In this document: in pieces, positions 33,216-42,421 of the stretch | How the letters are laid out: each line of letters opens with the position of its first letter | How positions within the stretch are numbered: the stretch's first letter is position 1 | From: Nocardia panacis | GTDB taxonomy: Bacteria; Actinomycetota; Actinomycetes; Mycobacteriales; Mycobacteriaceae | Assembly: GCF_003598715.1 (NCBI RefSeq) | Contig: NZ_QZFU01000023.1 | Span: forward strand, 248,001 to 312,000 | DNA length: 64,000 bases | Direction: 5' to 3' | The notes under the pieces: model-generated | Told to the model about the DNA's origin: nothing | Database searches by the model: none | The model's input: only the letters and a program-made list of their open reading frames with translations | Made by a program: the position numbers and the translations under genes

Positions 33216-33417
33216 CAGATCCGTTCGCACCGGAGCATTTCCGGTGGGGTATGCCGGTCGCCCTCGATGTGCCCGACGTTAGCGGCGGAATTGCCGAAGC
33301 GGAAGTGTTTCACTGCGAAGAATTTTCGTTCGCCGGGTATCGCGCGGAAGGTGCTGGTTTCCTGATCCGGTCAGGATGGAAAGTCCGCGCAAGGTGGTGA
33401 GTCGAAGTCGGGGAGCC

Positions 33418-34308
33418 ATGCACCGGTTACCGATACAGCAGCGGCACTCGCGGACCGGATGGGTATGGTCGGCGGCCGCCCTCGTCGTCGTGGTCGCGGC
33501 GGCGACCTGGTTCACCCATACCGGCGCGCCGCGCTGCGCGGCCGCCCCGCCCGACGAAGGGCCGATTCCCACGCCCGCCACCGCGTTTCCGGCGGGCCAA
33601 CACGCGGCCGCGGCACCCACGCGACAGCCTCAGCAGCAGGTGGCGGGCGAGGCGCGCTACTACCACTTCGACTCCGAGGTCGCCTGCTCGTATCCGAATC
33701 TCGAGCCGGACGGCCGCTATGTCGGCCTGTCCGGCGCCGAGTACGGGCGCGCCGACGCCTGCGGCGGATATCTCGATATCCACGGTCCGCGCGGCGAGGT
33801 GCGCGCGCTCATCGTGGACCGTTGCCCTGGATGCGCTGCGGGAGAACTGGATCTGAGCGCCGCCGCCTTCGAACGCATCGCCGCGCCCGCCGATGGCGTC
33901 GTCGCGGTCACCTACACCATGGTGCGCGACCCGCAACCGCCCGCCGAGCTCACCTATGCGGTGCAGCCGGATTCCTCGCCGCAGTGGTTGGCCATCCTGC
34001 TGTTCGGAGCGGGAAATCCGGTGCGGCAGGTCGCGATTCGCCCACCGGGCGGCGACTGGCGGGATTTGCGGCACGGCCGCGACAATTACTGGACAGGTTC
34101 GGGCGCGGGAACAGGCCCCTTCGCGGTGCGGGTCACCGATGTACACGGCCAGTCGGCCGAATTCGGCGGCGTCACTTTGGATTCCGAACAGCGTTCCGCG
34201 GGGGTGCGCCTGTACGACAGCGCGCCGCCGGATTCCGAGCAAGCCGCGCTCACCTCCCCCACCGCCTCCGCCGTCGCGCACACGGCGATTCCGGTGTGCG
34301 GATACTGA
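33418..34308 (+). CDS. Expansin-like (EXLX1-type) exported protein
   Basis: 296-residue protein with an N-terminal anchor (WVWSAAALVVVVAAATWF), a Pro/Ala/Gln linker, then a double-psi beta-barrel domain: YVGLSGAEYGRADACGGYLDI, GEVRALIVDRCPGCAAGELDLS and FERIAAPADGVVAVTYTMV. A C-terminal beta-sandwich follows with AIRPPGGDWRDL and NYWTGSGAGTGPF. This is the two-domain plan of bacterial expansins, which loosen cellulose or bind peptidoglycan without hydrolysis. The conserved Asp (VDRCPGC) is kept. An upstream ATG at 33376 is possible. Its stop is one base from the convergent dehydrogenase stop. Confidence 0.8.
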   Translation: MHRLPIQQRHSRTGWVWSAAALVVVVAAATWFTHTGAPRCAAAPPDEGPIPTPATAFPAGQHAAAAPTRQPQQQVAGEARYYHFDSEVACSYPNLEPDGRYVGLSGAEYGRADACGGYLDIHGPRGEVRALIVDRCPGCAAGELDLSAAAFERIAAPADGVVAVTYTMVRDPQPPAELTYAVQPDSSPQWLAILLFGAGNPVRQVAIRPPGGDWRDLRHGRDNYWTGSGAGTGPFAVRVTDVHGQSAEFGGVTLDSEQRSAGVRLYDSAPPDSEQAALTSPTASAVAHTAIPVCGY

Positions 34309-34309
34309 A

Positions 34310-35983
34310 TCAGCCCAGCGAGCGCGCCAATGCCCGCCCTGCCGCGCGCCCGGAGAAAATGCAACCGCCGAGGAAGGTGCCTTCCAGCGCGTTGTAGCCG
34401 TGCACACCGCCGCCGCCGAAGCCCGCGACCTCGCCCGCGGCGTAGAGACCGGGCATCGGGGTGCCGTCCCCGCGCATGACCTGCGAATCCAGATCGGTCT
34501 GCAAACCGCCGAGGGTCTTGCGGGTCAGAATGTTCAGCCGCACCGCGATGAGCGGGCCGTGCGCGGGATCGAGGATGCGGTGCGGCTTGGCCACCCGCAC
34601 CGTTCGGTCGGCAAAATACTTGCGGGCGTTGGTGATCGCCATCACCTGGGCGTCCTTGGCGAAACCATTGGCGATCTGGCTGTCCCTGGCCGCGATCTGT
34701 CGTTCGAGATCGTCGTGGTCGAGTTTGGGTCCGCGCGCGATCTCGTTCATCCCCGCGACCAATTCGCGCAGCGTGTCGGCGACCACGAAATCCGCGCCGT
34801 GACGTTTGAACGCCTCCACCGGTGCGGGCGCACCCTTCGCGAAGCGGCTGCGCACCGCCAGCTTCAGATCCCTGTCGGTGATATCGGGATTCTGCTCCGA
34901 ACCCGAGAGCGCGAACTCCTTCTCGATGATCGACTGGGTGAGCACGAACCAGGAATAGTCGTAGCCGGTCGAGAGGATCTCGCGCATGGTGGCATTGGTG
35001 TCGAAACCCGGAAAACAGGGCGCGGACAAGCGCTTTCCCTTGGCATCGAACCACATCGAGGATGGGCCGGGAATGATCCGGATCGCATGGTCGGGCCAGA
35101 TCGGATCCCAGTTGATGATGCCCTCGGTGTAGTTCCACAGGCGGTCGCGATTGACGACCGCACCGCCCGCCGCCTCGCTGATGGCCAGCATGCGCCCGTC
35201 CACATGCGCGGGCACGCCGGAGATGAGGGTCTGCGGGCAGGGACCTAGTCGGTCGGTGGGCCAATCGCGCCGAACCAGCTCGTGGTTGTGGCCGATGCCG
35301 CCGGAACTGACGATCACCGCGGCGGCCCGGAATTCGAACTCCCGCACCGTCTCTCGCGAGGAAGCCGCCCCGCGCGGGAGGTCGGTCTCGGCCAGCACCG
35401 CACCGCGCGCGCCGACCACCGCGCCGTCCTCGACGATCAACTCATCGACGCGGTGCCGGAATTCGAAGCGCACCAAATCCTTTCGCTCCGCCTCCAGGAC
35501 CGGGTCGGCGAAGACCCGCACCACCTGCGGGCCGGTGCCCCAGGTGAGATGGAAGCGCGGCACCGAATTGCCGTGTCCGTCGGCGAACGAGCCGCCGCGC
35601 TCGGCCCAGCCGACCACCGGGGTGACCCGCAGACCCAAAGCGTGCAGATAATCCCGCTTCTCGTAGGTGGCGAAGCGGACATAGGCCTCGGCCCAGCGGC
35701 GCGACCAGCGATCCTCGTCCTCGCGATCGAAGCCCGCCGAACCGAACCAGTCCCGCACCGCCAGTTCGTAGGAATCCTTGATCCCCAGATGGCGCTGCTC
35801 GGGACTGTCGACGAAGAACAGCCCGCCCAGCGACCAGAATGCTTGGCCACCCAGGTTATTGCGATTCTCCTGGTCCAGGATGCGCACCGTGCGGCCCGCC
35901 CTGGACAGTTCGTAGGCGGCGACCAGGCCCGCCAGGCCCGCGCCGACGATCAGGACATCCGAGGTTTCCGATGCAGCGGTCAT
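34310..35983 (-). CDS. FAD-binding dehydrogenase (KstD/fumarate-reductase fold)
   Basis: 557-residue flavoprotein. The FAD dinucleotide motif IVGAGLAGLVAAYELSRAG starts near residue 11, and the C-terminal FAD segment GLYAAGEVAGFGGGGVHGYNALEGTFLGGCIFSGR is unmistakable for the 3-ketosteroid dehydrogenase / fumarate reductase family. An unassigned mycobacterial homologue family (Rv0785-like) has the same length. The substrate is unknown; a ketosteroid or similar hydrophobic compound is possible. ATG 35983 overlaps the TetR stop (ATGA), with GAAGG upstream; another ATG lies at 35989. The pair forms a small operon under the TetR repressor. Confidence 0.88.
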   Translation of the reverse strand: MTAASETSDVLIVGAGLAGLVAAYELSRAGRTVRILDQENRNNLGGQAFWSLGGLFFVDSPEQRHLGIKDSYELAVRDWFGSAGFDREDEDRWSRRWAEAYVRFATYEKRDYLHALGLRVTPVVGWAERGGSFADGHGNSVPRFHLTWGTGPQVVRVFADPVLEAERKDLVRFEFRHRVDELIVEDGAVVGARGAVLAETDLPRGAASSRETVREFEFRAAAVIVSSGGIGHNHELVRRDWPTDRLGPCPQTLISGVPAHVDGRMLAISEAAGGAVVNRDRLWNYTEGIINWDPIWPDHAIRIIPGPSSMWFDAKGKRLSAPCFPGFDTNATMREILSTGYDYSWFVLTQSIIEKEFALSGSEQNPDITDRDLKLAVRSRFAKGAPAPVEAFKRHGADFVVADTLRELVAGMNEIARGPKLDHDDLERQIAARDSQIANGFAKDAQVMAITNARKYFADRTVRVAKPHRILDPAHGPLIAVRLNILTRKTLGGLQTDLDSQVMRGDGTPMPGLYAAGEVAGFGGGGVHGYNALEGTFLGGCIFSGRAAGRALARSLG

Positions 35984-36621
35984 GGCCATCCTTCGATCTC
36001 GGTGCTGTAGGCCAGCACGATGTGGTGGAAGAGGTCTACGCGCCGCTGTTTGACGGCACGACTGCGCGGTTCGAGCAGCACCTGTGTGGCGGTGCCGTCG
36101 TGCACCGCGACCAGCGCCTGCCCCAGTGCGTCCGGATCGGGGACGGTGCGACCATTGCGGTCGAGCACCGCGACGAAGGGCGGCATCAGCGCCGCCACGA
36201 TCGCGGCCTCGCGGGCGGCGACCACCTTGCGCAGCGGCGCGGTGCGCAGCGCGTGCGCGGTGAACTCGGCGGTGATCCGGAACCACGCCTCGTCCACGGG
36301 CACCACTTTGACGAGCCGTTCGATGGCGGCACGCAGGGTGCCGTGCCACTCCCCCATCTCCTCGACGGCCGTGCGCACATCCGCCAGCAACCGCGCCGAC
36401 CTGCTCTCCCACATGGCCAGGAACAGTTCGTCCAGCGAGCCGAAATTCGAGTAGAACGCCCCGCGCGTGAAGCCGGCCCGCTCGCACACCTGCTCGACGG
36501 TGGCGCGGCCGAACCCCTCTTCGGCGAACACCTCGTAGGCCGCGCCCAGCAGCCGATCGCGCGTTTGCGCTCGGCGGCGCGTCACCCGTCTGACCGGGTT
36601 GTTGGACGCAGTCGGCGACAT
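35980..36621 (-). CDS. TetR/AcrR family repressor
   Basis: 213-residue regulator. The N-terminal helix-turn-helix reads TVEQVCERAGFTRGAFYSNFGSLDELF near residues 38-64; the C-terminal ligand domain is helical with no recognised signature. ATG 36621 has a strong GGAGGAGG site. Two tandem 16-bp palindromes lie 30-62 bases upstream, indicating autoregulation and control of the coupled FAD dehydrogenase. The inducer is probably a hydrophobic substrate of that enzyme. Confidence 0.92.
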   Translation of the reverse strand: MSPTASNNPVRRVTRRRAQTRDRLLGAAYEVFAEEGFGRATVEQVCERAGFTRGAFYSNFGSLDELFLAMWESRSARLLADVRTAVEEMGEWHGTLRAAIERLVKVVPVDEAWFRITAEFTAHALRTAPLRKVVAAREAAIVAALMPPFVAVLDRNGRTVPDPDALGQALVAVHDGTATQVLLEPRSRAVKQRRVDLFHHIVLAYSTEIEGWP

Positions 36622-36650
36622 CAGTGCCCTCCTCCGAAAACCGGCGATTG

Positions 36651-36683
36651 GATACATTGATGTATCGGATACAGAAATGTATC
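36651..36683. promoter_or_regulatory. Tandem TetR operators
   Basis: GATACATTGATGTATC (36651-36666) is a perfect palindrome, and GATACAGAAATGTATC (36668-36683) repeats it with one mismatched pair. The two are one base apart, giving a 17-bp period. They lie directly upstream of the TetR gene, as expected for autoregulation. Confidence 0.8.
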
Positions 36684-36835
36684 AGACGGGGTTCGCGAGG
36701 GAACGCTCCGCGAGGTCACAACATGTGACGTGACGATTTCCGGGGGTGTAGTCCGCTCGGCAAGCGCTCGCGCGGCAGCCCGGCGCTAGGGTCTGTGACC
36801 CCGAGGCAGGGCCAGGGTGCCGAGATGTGCTCCGC

Positions 36836-37807
36836 TCAGCGAATCACCCGCGCGGCGCCCCGATGCAGGGCGACCGGATCGGTATCGGGCGCGATACCGC
36901 GCAGGATGCCTTTGGCGGCCGAATTCGCCTGTTCCAGTTGCGGTTTCCGGTCGAAGAGGGTTCTGGTGACGACACAGGCGAGGTCCGGATCCATATCCTC
37001 GCGCACCAGCAGCACATTCGGCACCACCACCGCGCGGGTGTCCGAGGCCGTGGCATACACGCTCGCCGGAATCGCACCGCCCTCATAGGAGGTGCTCATG
37101 GCGCGCAGTCCGGGCAGCACATCGGTGACGTCGATGAGCCGGACCTTGTCGTGGGCCGAGGCGAGCAGTTCGGTGACGCCGGGGGTCGGCAGGCCACCGA
37201 TGAAGAACATGGCATCCAGAGTGCCCTCGCGCATGCCATCGACCGTGCGGCCGAGATCCCAGTGCTGGGCTTGGATATCGGCATCCGGATTGAGGCCCGC
37301 GGCGCGCAGCATGCGCTGCGCGATCATCTCCGTCCCGGATTGCGCCCCACCGGTGGACACCCGGCGCCCCCGCATATCGGCCAGCGAGTCGATCTTGGCG
37401 TCGGCCCGAACGATGACGTGCGCGTAGCTCAGGTACAGGCGCGAAAGTGCGCGCACCGGTTGGCTGTTGCCCTCGAAGACACCCTTGCCGAGCGCGGCGT
37501 CGGCGGCCGTGTCGGACTGCGAGAACGCCAACTGCGCCGTCCCCGAGACCAACTGCTGAATGTTCTGCGGCGAACCGACGGTCTCGGCGGCGGTTGCCCG
37601 CACCTTGCCCTCGGTGCCCTGTGCCAACTGCTCGGCCAGCGCGCCGCCCAGCGCGTGGTACACACCGGTCGCGTTGCCGGTGGCGATCGCCAACCGCACC
37701 GGCTCGCGCACCGCGCAGCCGCCCGTGTCCGACTCGTTCGCACCGCACCCGGTGACCAGTCCGGCCAGCACCGTCGCCGCGGCCAAACCCCGTGCCACTC
37801 TCGTCAT
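36836..37807 (-). CDS. TAXI family TRAP-transporter solute-binding lipoprotein
   Basis: 323-residue exported protein with lipobox LVTGC (Cys near residue 21). The TAXI family pattern is clear: LAIATGNATGVYHALGGALAEQL, NIQQLVSGTAQLAFSQSDTA, RVSTGGAQSGTEMIAQRML and the C-terminal VVPNVLLVREDMDPDLA. TAXI proteins deliver glutamate or other carboxylates to DctM-type permeases, but no TRAP permease gene is adjacent, so this may be an orphan binder or sensor. GGAG lies five bases before ATG 37807. Confidence 0.85.
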   Translation of the reverse strand: MTRVARGLAAATVLAGLVTGCGANESDTGGCAVREPVRLAIATGNATGVYHALGGALAEQLAQGTEGKVRATAAETVGSPQNIQQLVSGTAQLAFSQSDTAADAALGKGVFEGNSQPVRALSRLYLSYAHVIVRADAKIDSLADMRGRRVSTGGAQSGTEMIAQRMLRAAGLNPDADIQAQHWDLGRTVDGMREGTLDAMFFIGGLPTPGVTELLASAHDKVRLIDVTDVLPGLRAMSTSYEGGAIPASVYATASDTRAVVVPNVLLVREDMDPDLACVVTRTLFDRKPQLEQANSAAKGILRGIAPDTDPVALHRGAARVIR

Positions 37808-38080
37808 CCCGCACTCCACACCGATGCTCTCGCGCGGCACCGGAACCGCCCGTCACCCCATGTTCGGTTGACGCATCCACACCTTAGCGGTGGAGTTGCC
37901 GACCCGTACGCCAACTCCCACAGCCGCAGCGCCGCGCGCTCCGTTGCGGGCATCGCACCGCTCGCACTAAACCCCTTGCGCGCGTGATATTTCCGACAGT
38001 TCGTTCGATGCGGCGACTGATACGGTCTGGCGAAGCGCCCGCACCGGTGGGCGGTGCGGGTCCGAGCGAAGGGGTCTGCG

Positions 38081-39046
38081 GTGGACACAGCGGAGAGTTA
38101 CCGGCGGTTCGCGACCATCGAGGCGCATGGCTACTCCCCCTGCTACGAGACATGGTGTCGCGGCATCGCCGACGACGCGGCCCTGCTCGCCCGCATCGAG
38201 GCGCTGCCGCCACCCAAGCGGCAGCCGAATCTCGTACTCGGCGCGGCCCGTTACGTCGGCGCGACCGTCTCGCCGTTCCCGGAGTTCCGCGACTGGTTCA
38301 CCACCAACTGGGCCACCATCCGCGAGGTCGTCATGACCCATCGCACCCAAACGAACGAGGCCGGACGCTCGGCCGTGCTGCTCCCCGCCATGGAACCCGT
38401 CGCGCACGAACAGGTCGCGCTCATCGAGATCGGCGCCGCGGCCGGGCTGTGCCTGTTTCCGGACCGCTACAGCTACCGCTACGGCGATATCGAGCTCGAT
38501 CCCGACGACGGGCGCAGCTCGGTGCTGCTGCCGTGCGCGACCACCGGTCCGGTGCCGATTCCGAAACGGTTGCCGCAGGTCATCTTTCGCGCGGGGATCG
38601 ACCTGCGTCCGCTCGATGTCCGCAATCCGGAGGATATGCGCTGGCTGGAATGCCTGGTGTGGCCCGAACAGCATCATCGGCTCAGCCGGCTGCGCGATTC
38701 CGTCGCCATCGCGCGTCGGGAGCCGCCCCACCTCCTCGCCGGTGATCTGCTCGAAACGGTGGCCGATCTGGTGCACAGTGCGCCGCAGGATGTTCCGATC
38801 ATCGTGTTCGGCGCGGCCGTGCTGTCCTATCTCGCGCCGGAGGCGCGCGCCCGATTCATCGAGAGTGTGCGCAAGCTGCCCTGCACGTGGATCTCCTACG
38901 AAGCGCCCGGCGTGGTGCCATTCGATCCGGCGCTGCTGCCCCCTACCGGGGAGGCCCATAGCCGCCAGTTCATTCTGGCCCGCGACGGGGAACCTCTCGC
39001 CTACGCGGGGCCGCACGGCCAGTCCATCGACTGGCCTGCGAACTGA
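38081..39046 (+). CDS. DUF2332 domain protein
   Basis: 321-residue cytoplasmic protein of the actinobacterial DUF2332 family, recognised by the conserved order SYRRFATIEAHGYSPCYE, NLVLGAARYVGA, FRDWFTTNW, TQTNEAGRSAVLLPAM and EIGAAAGLCLFPDRYSY. The AAGLCL segment and the later VFGAAVLSYL suggest a methyltransferase-like Rossmann fold, but no activity is known. GTG 38081 has GAAGGGG seven bases upstream, better than the earlier in-frame GTG. It converges on the WYL regulator gene. Confidence 0.82.
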   Translation: MDTAESYRRFATIEAHGYSPCYETWCRGIADDAALLARIEALPPPKRQPNLVLGAARYVGATVSPFPEFRDWFTTNWATIREVVMTHRTQTNEAGRSAVLLPAMEPVAHEQVALIEIGAAAGLCLFPDRYSYRYGDIELDPDDGRSSVLLPCATTGPVPIPKRLPQVIFRAGIDLRPLDVRNPEDMRWLECLVWPEQHHRLSRLRDSVAIARREPPHLLAGDLLETVADLVHSAPQDVPIIVFGAAVLSYLAPEARARFIESVRKLPCTWISYEAPGVVPFDPALLPPTGEAHSRQFILARDGEPLAYAGPHGQSIDWPAN

Positions 39047-39064
39047 CCCGAAAACTCGCGAGCG

Positions 39065-40033
39065 TCACTGCGAATCTCCCGCCGCGCGTAGCAGTTTCGC
39101 GCCGAGATCGCGCAATACCCCGGTCAGTTCCGGTGGTTCGCGCACCTCGAACTCCAGATCGAGGTGCGCGAAACGCAGACTGGTCCATTCCAGTGATTCG
39201 GCGGCGGTGCGCAGCAGGCAGGTGCGGTCGTCGATCGGTTCCACCTCGGCCGCCCGCACCGGGAATGCCTCGATCAATTCCGCCGCCGAGGCATGCACCA
39301 GCAGGACGACCCCGTACGCCGGGCGCGCGGCCGACAGTTGCCTGCCGACGAAAGCGGCCGGAGCCGCATCGGGCAATTCCCTTGGGGAGCAACGCACTCC
39401 GGTCGGCTGCGGTTGGGCGACCCGATCCACCCGGAAGGTGCGCCAGTCGGCTCGATCGATATCCCACGCGACGAAGTACCAGCGTCGGCCCGCGGTGACC
39501 AGACTGTGGGGTTCGACGTGGCGACCCGATTCGCGAGCGTCCTTGGCGGTGTAGCGCAGGCGCAGCCGCTCGTGGTCGCGGCAGGCCGCCGCCAGCACCG
39601 TCAAAACCTCCGGATCGACCAGCGGTCCGGCAGGCGGGCCGCCCAGCGCGGTGGTGGCGCTGTCGAGCGCGTCCACCCGGCGACGCAACCGGTCCGGCAG
39701 CACCTGCTGCAATTTCACCAGGGCGCGGGCTGCCGATTCCGCGCCGCCCGCGACGGCGCCGTAGGCGGCGGACCGCAGTCCGAGGGTGATGGCCACCGCC
39801 TCCTCGTCGTCGAGCAGCAGCGGCGGCAGCGCCGTCCCGGTGCCGAGTCGGTAGCCGCCCGCCGCCCCGCGCTCGGCCGCGACCGGATAGTCGAGCGCGC
39901 GCAGCCGATCAATATCGCGACGCACGGTGCGCACGGTCACCCCGAGGCGCTCGGCCAACTCCGGCCCCGACCATTCGCGTCGGGTCTGCAGCAGCGACAG
40001 CAGGCGCAGCAGCCTGGCAGCGGTATCGGTCAC
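39065..40033 (-). CDS. YafY-type HTH/WYL-domain transcriptional regulator
   Basis: 322-residue regulator. The N-terminal HTH reads ELAERLGVTVRTVRRDIDRLRALDYPV at residues 26-52, followed by the AAGGYRL wing, a helical linker, a WYL domain with RRWYFVAWDIDRADWRTFRVDR and a C-terminal WCX extension. WYL domains bind nucleic acids or nucleotides and often regulate DNA-damage or defence genes. It is divergent from the UvrA-like gene with only 54 bases between starts, and an inverted repeat lies in that gap, so it probably controls that gene and itself. Confidence 0.9.
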   Translation of the reverse strand: MTDTAARLLRLLSLLQTRREWSGPELAERLGVTVRTVRRDIDRLRALDYPVAAERGAAGGYRLGTGTALPPLLLDDEEAVAITLGLRSAAYGAVAGGAESAARALVKLQQVLPDRLRRRVDALDSATTALGGPPAGPLVDPEVLTVLAAACRDHERLRLRYTAKDARESGRHVEPHSLVTAGRRWYFVAWDIDRADWRTFRVDRVAQPQPTGVRCSPRELPDAAPAAFVGRQLSAARPAYGVVLLVHASAAELIEAFPVRAAEVEPIDDRTCLLRTAAESLEWTSLRFAHLDLEFEVREPPELTGVLRDLGAKLLRAAGDSQ

Positions 40034-40053
40034 GCTCCCAGTATCACCCGATA

Positions 40054-40076
40054 ATCAGGACCGAATCCGACCTGAT
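40054..40076. promoter_or_regulatory. Inverted repeat between WYL regulator and UvrA-like gene
   Basis: ATCAGG (40054-40059) and CCTGAT (40071-40076) form a 6-bp inverted repeat with an 11-base spacer in the 54-bp divergent gap. Position and symmetry fit an operator for the WYL regulator. No binding data. Confidence 0.4.
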
Positions 40077-40087
40077 CGGCCCATACC

Positions 40088-42421
40088 GTGACGGCTGTGC
40101 CGCACCAGAACCAGACGCACCCGGACACCATCGACATAGTCGGCGCGCGCGCCCACAACCTGCGGAATGTGTCATTGCGGCTGCCCAAGGGCCGCATCAT
40201 CGTCTTCACCGGCGTCTCCGGCTCGGGCAAGTCGTCGGTGGTCTTCGGCACCGTCGCGGTGGAATCCCAGCGTCAGCTCAATGAGACCTTCACCTGGTTC
40301 ATCCGCAACCGACTGCCCAAATACGAGCGGCCCGACGCCGACCTCATCGACAACCTGAGCCCCGCCGTGGTCGTCGATCAGCGCCCGATCGGCGGCAACT
40401 CCCGCTCCACCGTCGGCACCATGACCGATATCCAGTCGATCGTCCGGGTGCTGTTCTCACGCCACGGCACACCGAGCGCGGGCGCGGCCACCGCCTATTC
40501 GTTCAACGACCCGCAGGGGATGTGCCCCGAATGCGGCGGCCTCGGCCAGGTGGTGCGCGTCGACCTGGACCGGCTCCTCGATCCGGACAAGTCGCTGAAT
40601 GACGGCGCGATCGCGTTCGCGCCGTTCGCCGTCGGCACATGGCAGTGGCAGCTCTACGCCCAGTCGGGTCTGTTCGACCCGAACAGGCCGCTGCGCGAAT
40701 TCAGCCAGGAACAGTGGCGGCTATTTCTGCGCGGCAATGGTTTTCGCGTGCCGCGGGCGAACAAGACCGGCGCGCAGGGCAGCAACGCCTACGAAGGGCT
40801 GCTCGACCGCATCGACCGGCTCTACATCAAACGCGACCTCGGCTCGCTGTCGGAGAAGAATCGGGCCGCCGCGCAGGCGATCGTCAGCGAACAGTGCTGC
40901 CCGCTCTGTCACGGCGCACGCCTGAACCAGGCCGCGCTCGCCAGTCGCATCGGCGCGTACGGCATCGCCGACTACGGCCGCTTGGAGATCAGCGAACTCA
41001 TCGAGGTGCTCGACGCCATCACCGACCCGGTGGCCGAACCCCTCGCGGCGGCCGCGGCCACCCGGCTGCGCCGCATCGAGGAGGTGGGGCTCGGCTATCT
41101 CTCGCTGGATCGGGAGACCGCGACACTGTCCGGCGGAGAGGCGCAGCGACTGAAGGTGGTGCGCCACTTGGGTTCCAGTCTCACCGGGATGACCTACATC
41201 TTCGATGAGCCGAGCGTCGGCATGCACCCGCGCGATGTCGGCAGGCTCAATCGACTGCTGATCCGGTTGCGCGACAAGGGCAATACCGTACTGGTGGTCG
41301 AACATTCGCCCGATGTCATCGCCATCGCCGATCACGTGGTGGATATGGGGCCGGGCGCGGGCGCGCAGGGCGGGCAGGTCATGTTCGAGGGCACCGTCGA
41401 AAACCTGCGCACCTCGGGCACTTCGACCGGTGAGCAGCTGCGCCTGGTTCGTCCGGTGCGGGAACGCACCCGCGCTCCGAAGGGTTGGCTGACTGTCACG
41501 GGGGCCGACCGGCACAACCTCAAGAATGTGAGCGCCCGCTTCCCCAGCGGTGTGCTCACCGCCGTGACGGGCGTGGCGGGCTCCGGCAAATCCAGCTTGG
41601 TGTCGGGCGCGTTCGCCGCCGCGCATCCCGAGGCTGTCGCGGTGGACCAGTCCGCCATTGCCGCCTCACGGCGCTCCAGCCCGGCCACCTACCTCGGTCT
41701 CATGGACCCGCTGCGCCAGCTGTTCGCCGCGAAACACAGTGTCAAACCGGGGCTGTTCAGCTTCAACTCCGATGGCGCCTGTGCCGAATGCGGCGGCGCG
41801 GGACTGATTTTCACCGATATGGCGTATATGGATCCGGTCACCACCGTGTGCCGCGCCTGCGACGGCCGCCGCTATCGCCCCGAGGTGCTGGCCTACACGG
41901 TGCGCGGCGCATCGATCGCCGACGTCCTGGCGATGACCGTCGAGGAGTCCATCGAGTTCTGGAACGGCCACGGCGACAACCGGATAGCGACCCGGCTGCA
42001 CGCGCTCGCCGAAGTGGGCCTGGGCTACCTGCCCCTCGGCCGCGCCCTGAGCTCCCTGTCCGGCGGCGAACGGCAACGCATCAAACTCGCCGACCGGCTG
42101 CGCCACACGGGCACGATCTACCTGCTCGACGAACCGACCACCGGCCTGCACATGGCCGATGTCGATACGCTGCTGGCCCTGCTCGATCGCCTGGTGGATC
42201 GGGGCAACACCGTCATCGTCATCGAACACGATCTGGAGGTGGTCAAGCACGCCGACTGGGTCATCGACCTCGGCCCCGACGGCGGAAAACACGGCGGCGA
42301 GATAGTTTTCGCGGGCACTCCGCGCGACCTGCTCGACAGCGAGCATTCGATCACCGCGGAATATCTGCGCCGCAACCTCACCCAACCGACCGACCTGAGA
42401 CCACCGCGCGCGGCATCATGA
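40088..42421 (+). CDS. Short UvrA-like ABC ATPase
   Basis: 777-residue double ABC ATPase related to UvrA but about 200 residues shorter than repair UvrA. Two Walker A motifs (GVSGSGKSS near residue 44, GVAGSGKSS near residue 500), two ABC signatures (LSGGEAQRL, LSGGERQRI) and zinc-type pairs (CPECGG, CPLCHG, CAECGG/CRACDG) are visible. The UvrB-binding region appears absent or reduced. Such short UvrA proteins occur in actinobacteria, some in self-resistance to DNA-binding drugs. Starts at GTG 40088; ATGA overlaps the glycosidase gene. Confidence 0.88.
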   Translation: MTAVPHQNQTHPDTIDIVGARAHNLRNVSLRLPKGRIIVFTGVSGSGKSSVVFGTVAVESQRQLNETFTWFIRNRLPKYERPDADLIDNLSPAVVVDQRPIGGNSRSTVGTMTDIQSIVRVLFSRHGTPSAGAATAYSFNDPQGMCPECGGLGQVVRVDLDRLLDPDKSLNDGAIAFAPFAVGTWQWQLYAQSGLFDPNRPLREFSQEQWRLFLRGNGFRVPRANKTGAQGSNAYEGLLDRIDRLYIKRDLGSLSEKNRAAAQAIVSEQCCPLCHGARLNQAALASRIGAYGIADYGRLEISELIEVLDAITDPVAEPLAAAAATRLRRIEEVGLGYLSLDRETATLSGGEAQRLKVVRHLGSSLTGMTYIFDEPSVGMHPRDVGRLNRLLIRLRDKGNTVLVVEHSPDVIAIADHVVDMGPGAGAQGGQVMFEGTVENLRTSGTSTGEQLRLVRPVRERTRAPKGWLTVTGADRHNLKNVSARFPSGVLTAVTGVAGSGKSSLVSGAFAAAHPEAVAVDQSAIAASRRSSPATYLGLMDPLRQLFAAKHSVKPGLFSFNSDGACAECGGAGLIFTDMAYMDPVTTVCRACDGRRYRPEVLAYTVRGASIADVLAMTVEESIEFWNGHGDNRIATRLHALAEVGLGYLPLGRALSSLSGGERQRIKLADRLRHTGTIYLLDEPTTGLHMADVDTLLALLDRLVDRGNTVIVIEHDLEVVKHADWVIDLGPDGGKHGGEIVFAGTPRDLLDSEHSITAEYLRRNLTQPTDLRPPRAAS

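Noticed and set aside
34310..36487. Single 725-codon reading through the TetR region and FAD dehydrogenase
   Set aside because: The N-terminal 165 codons are the TetR gene in the wrong frame; ATG 35983 with ATGA overlap is the real start.
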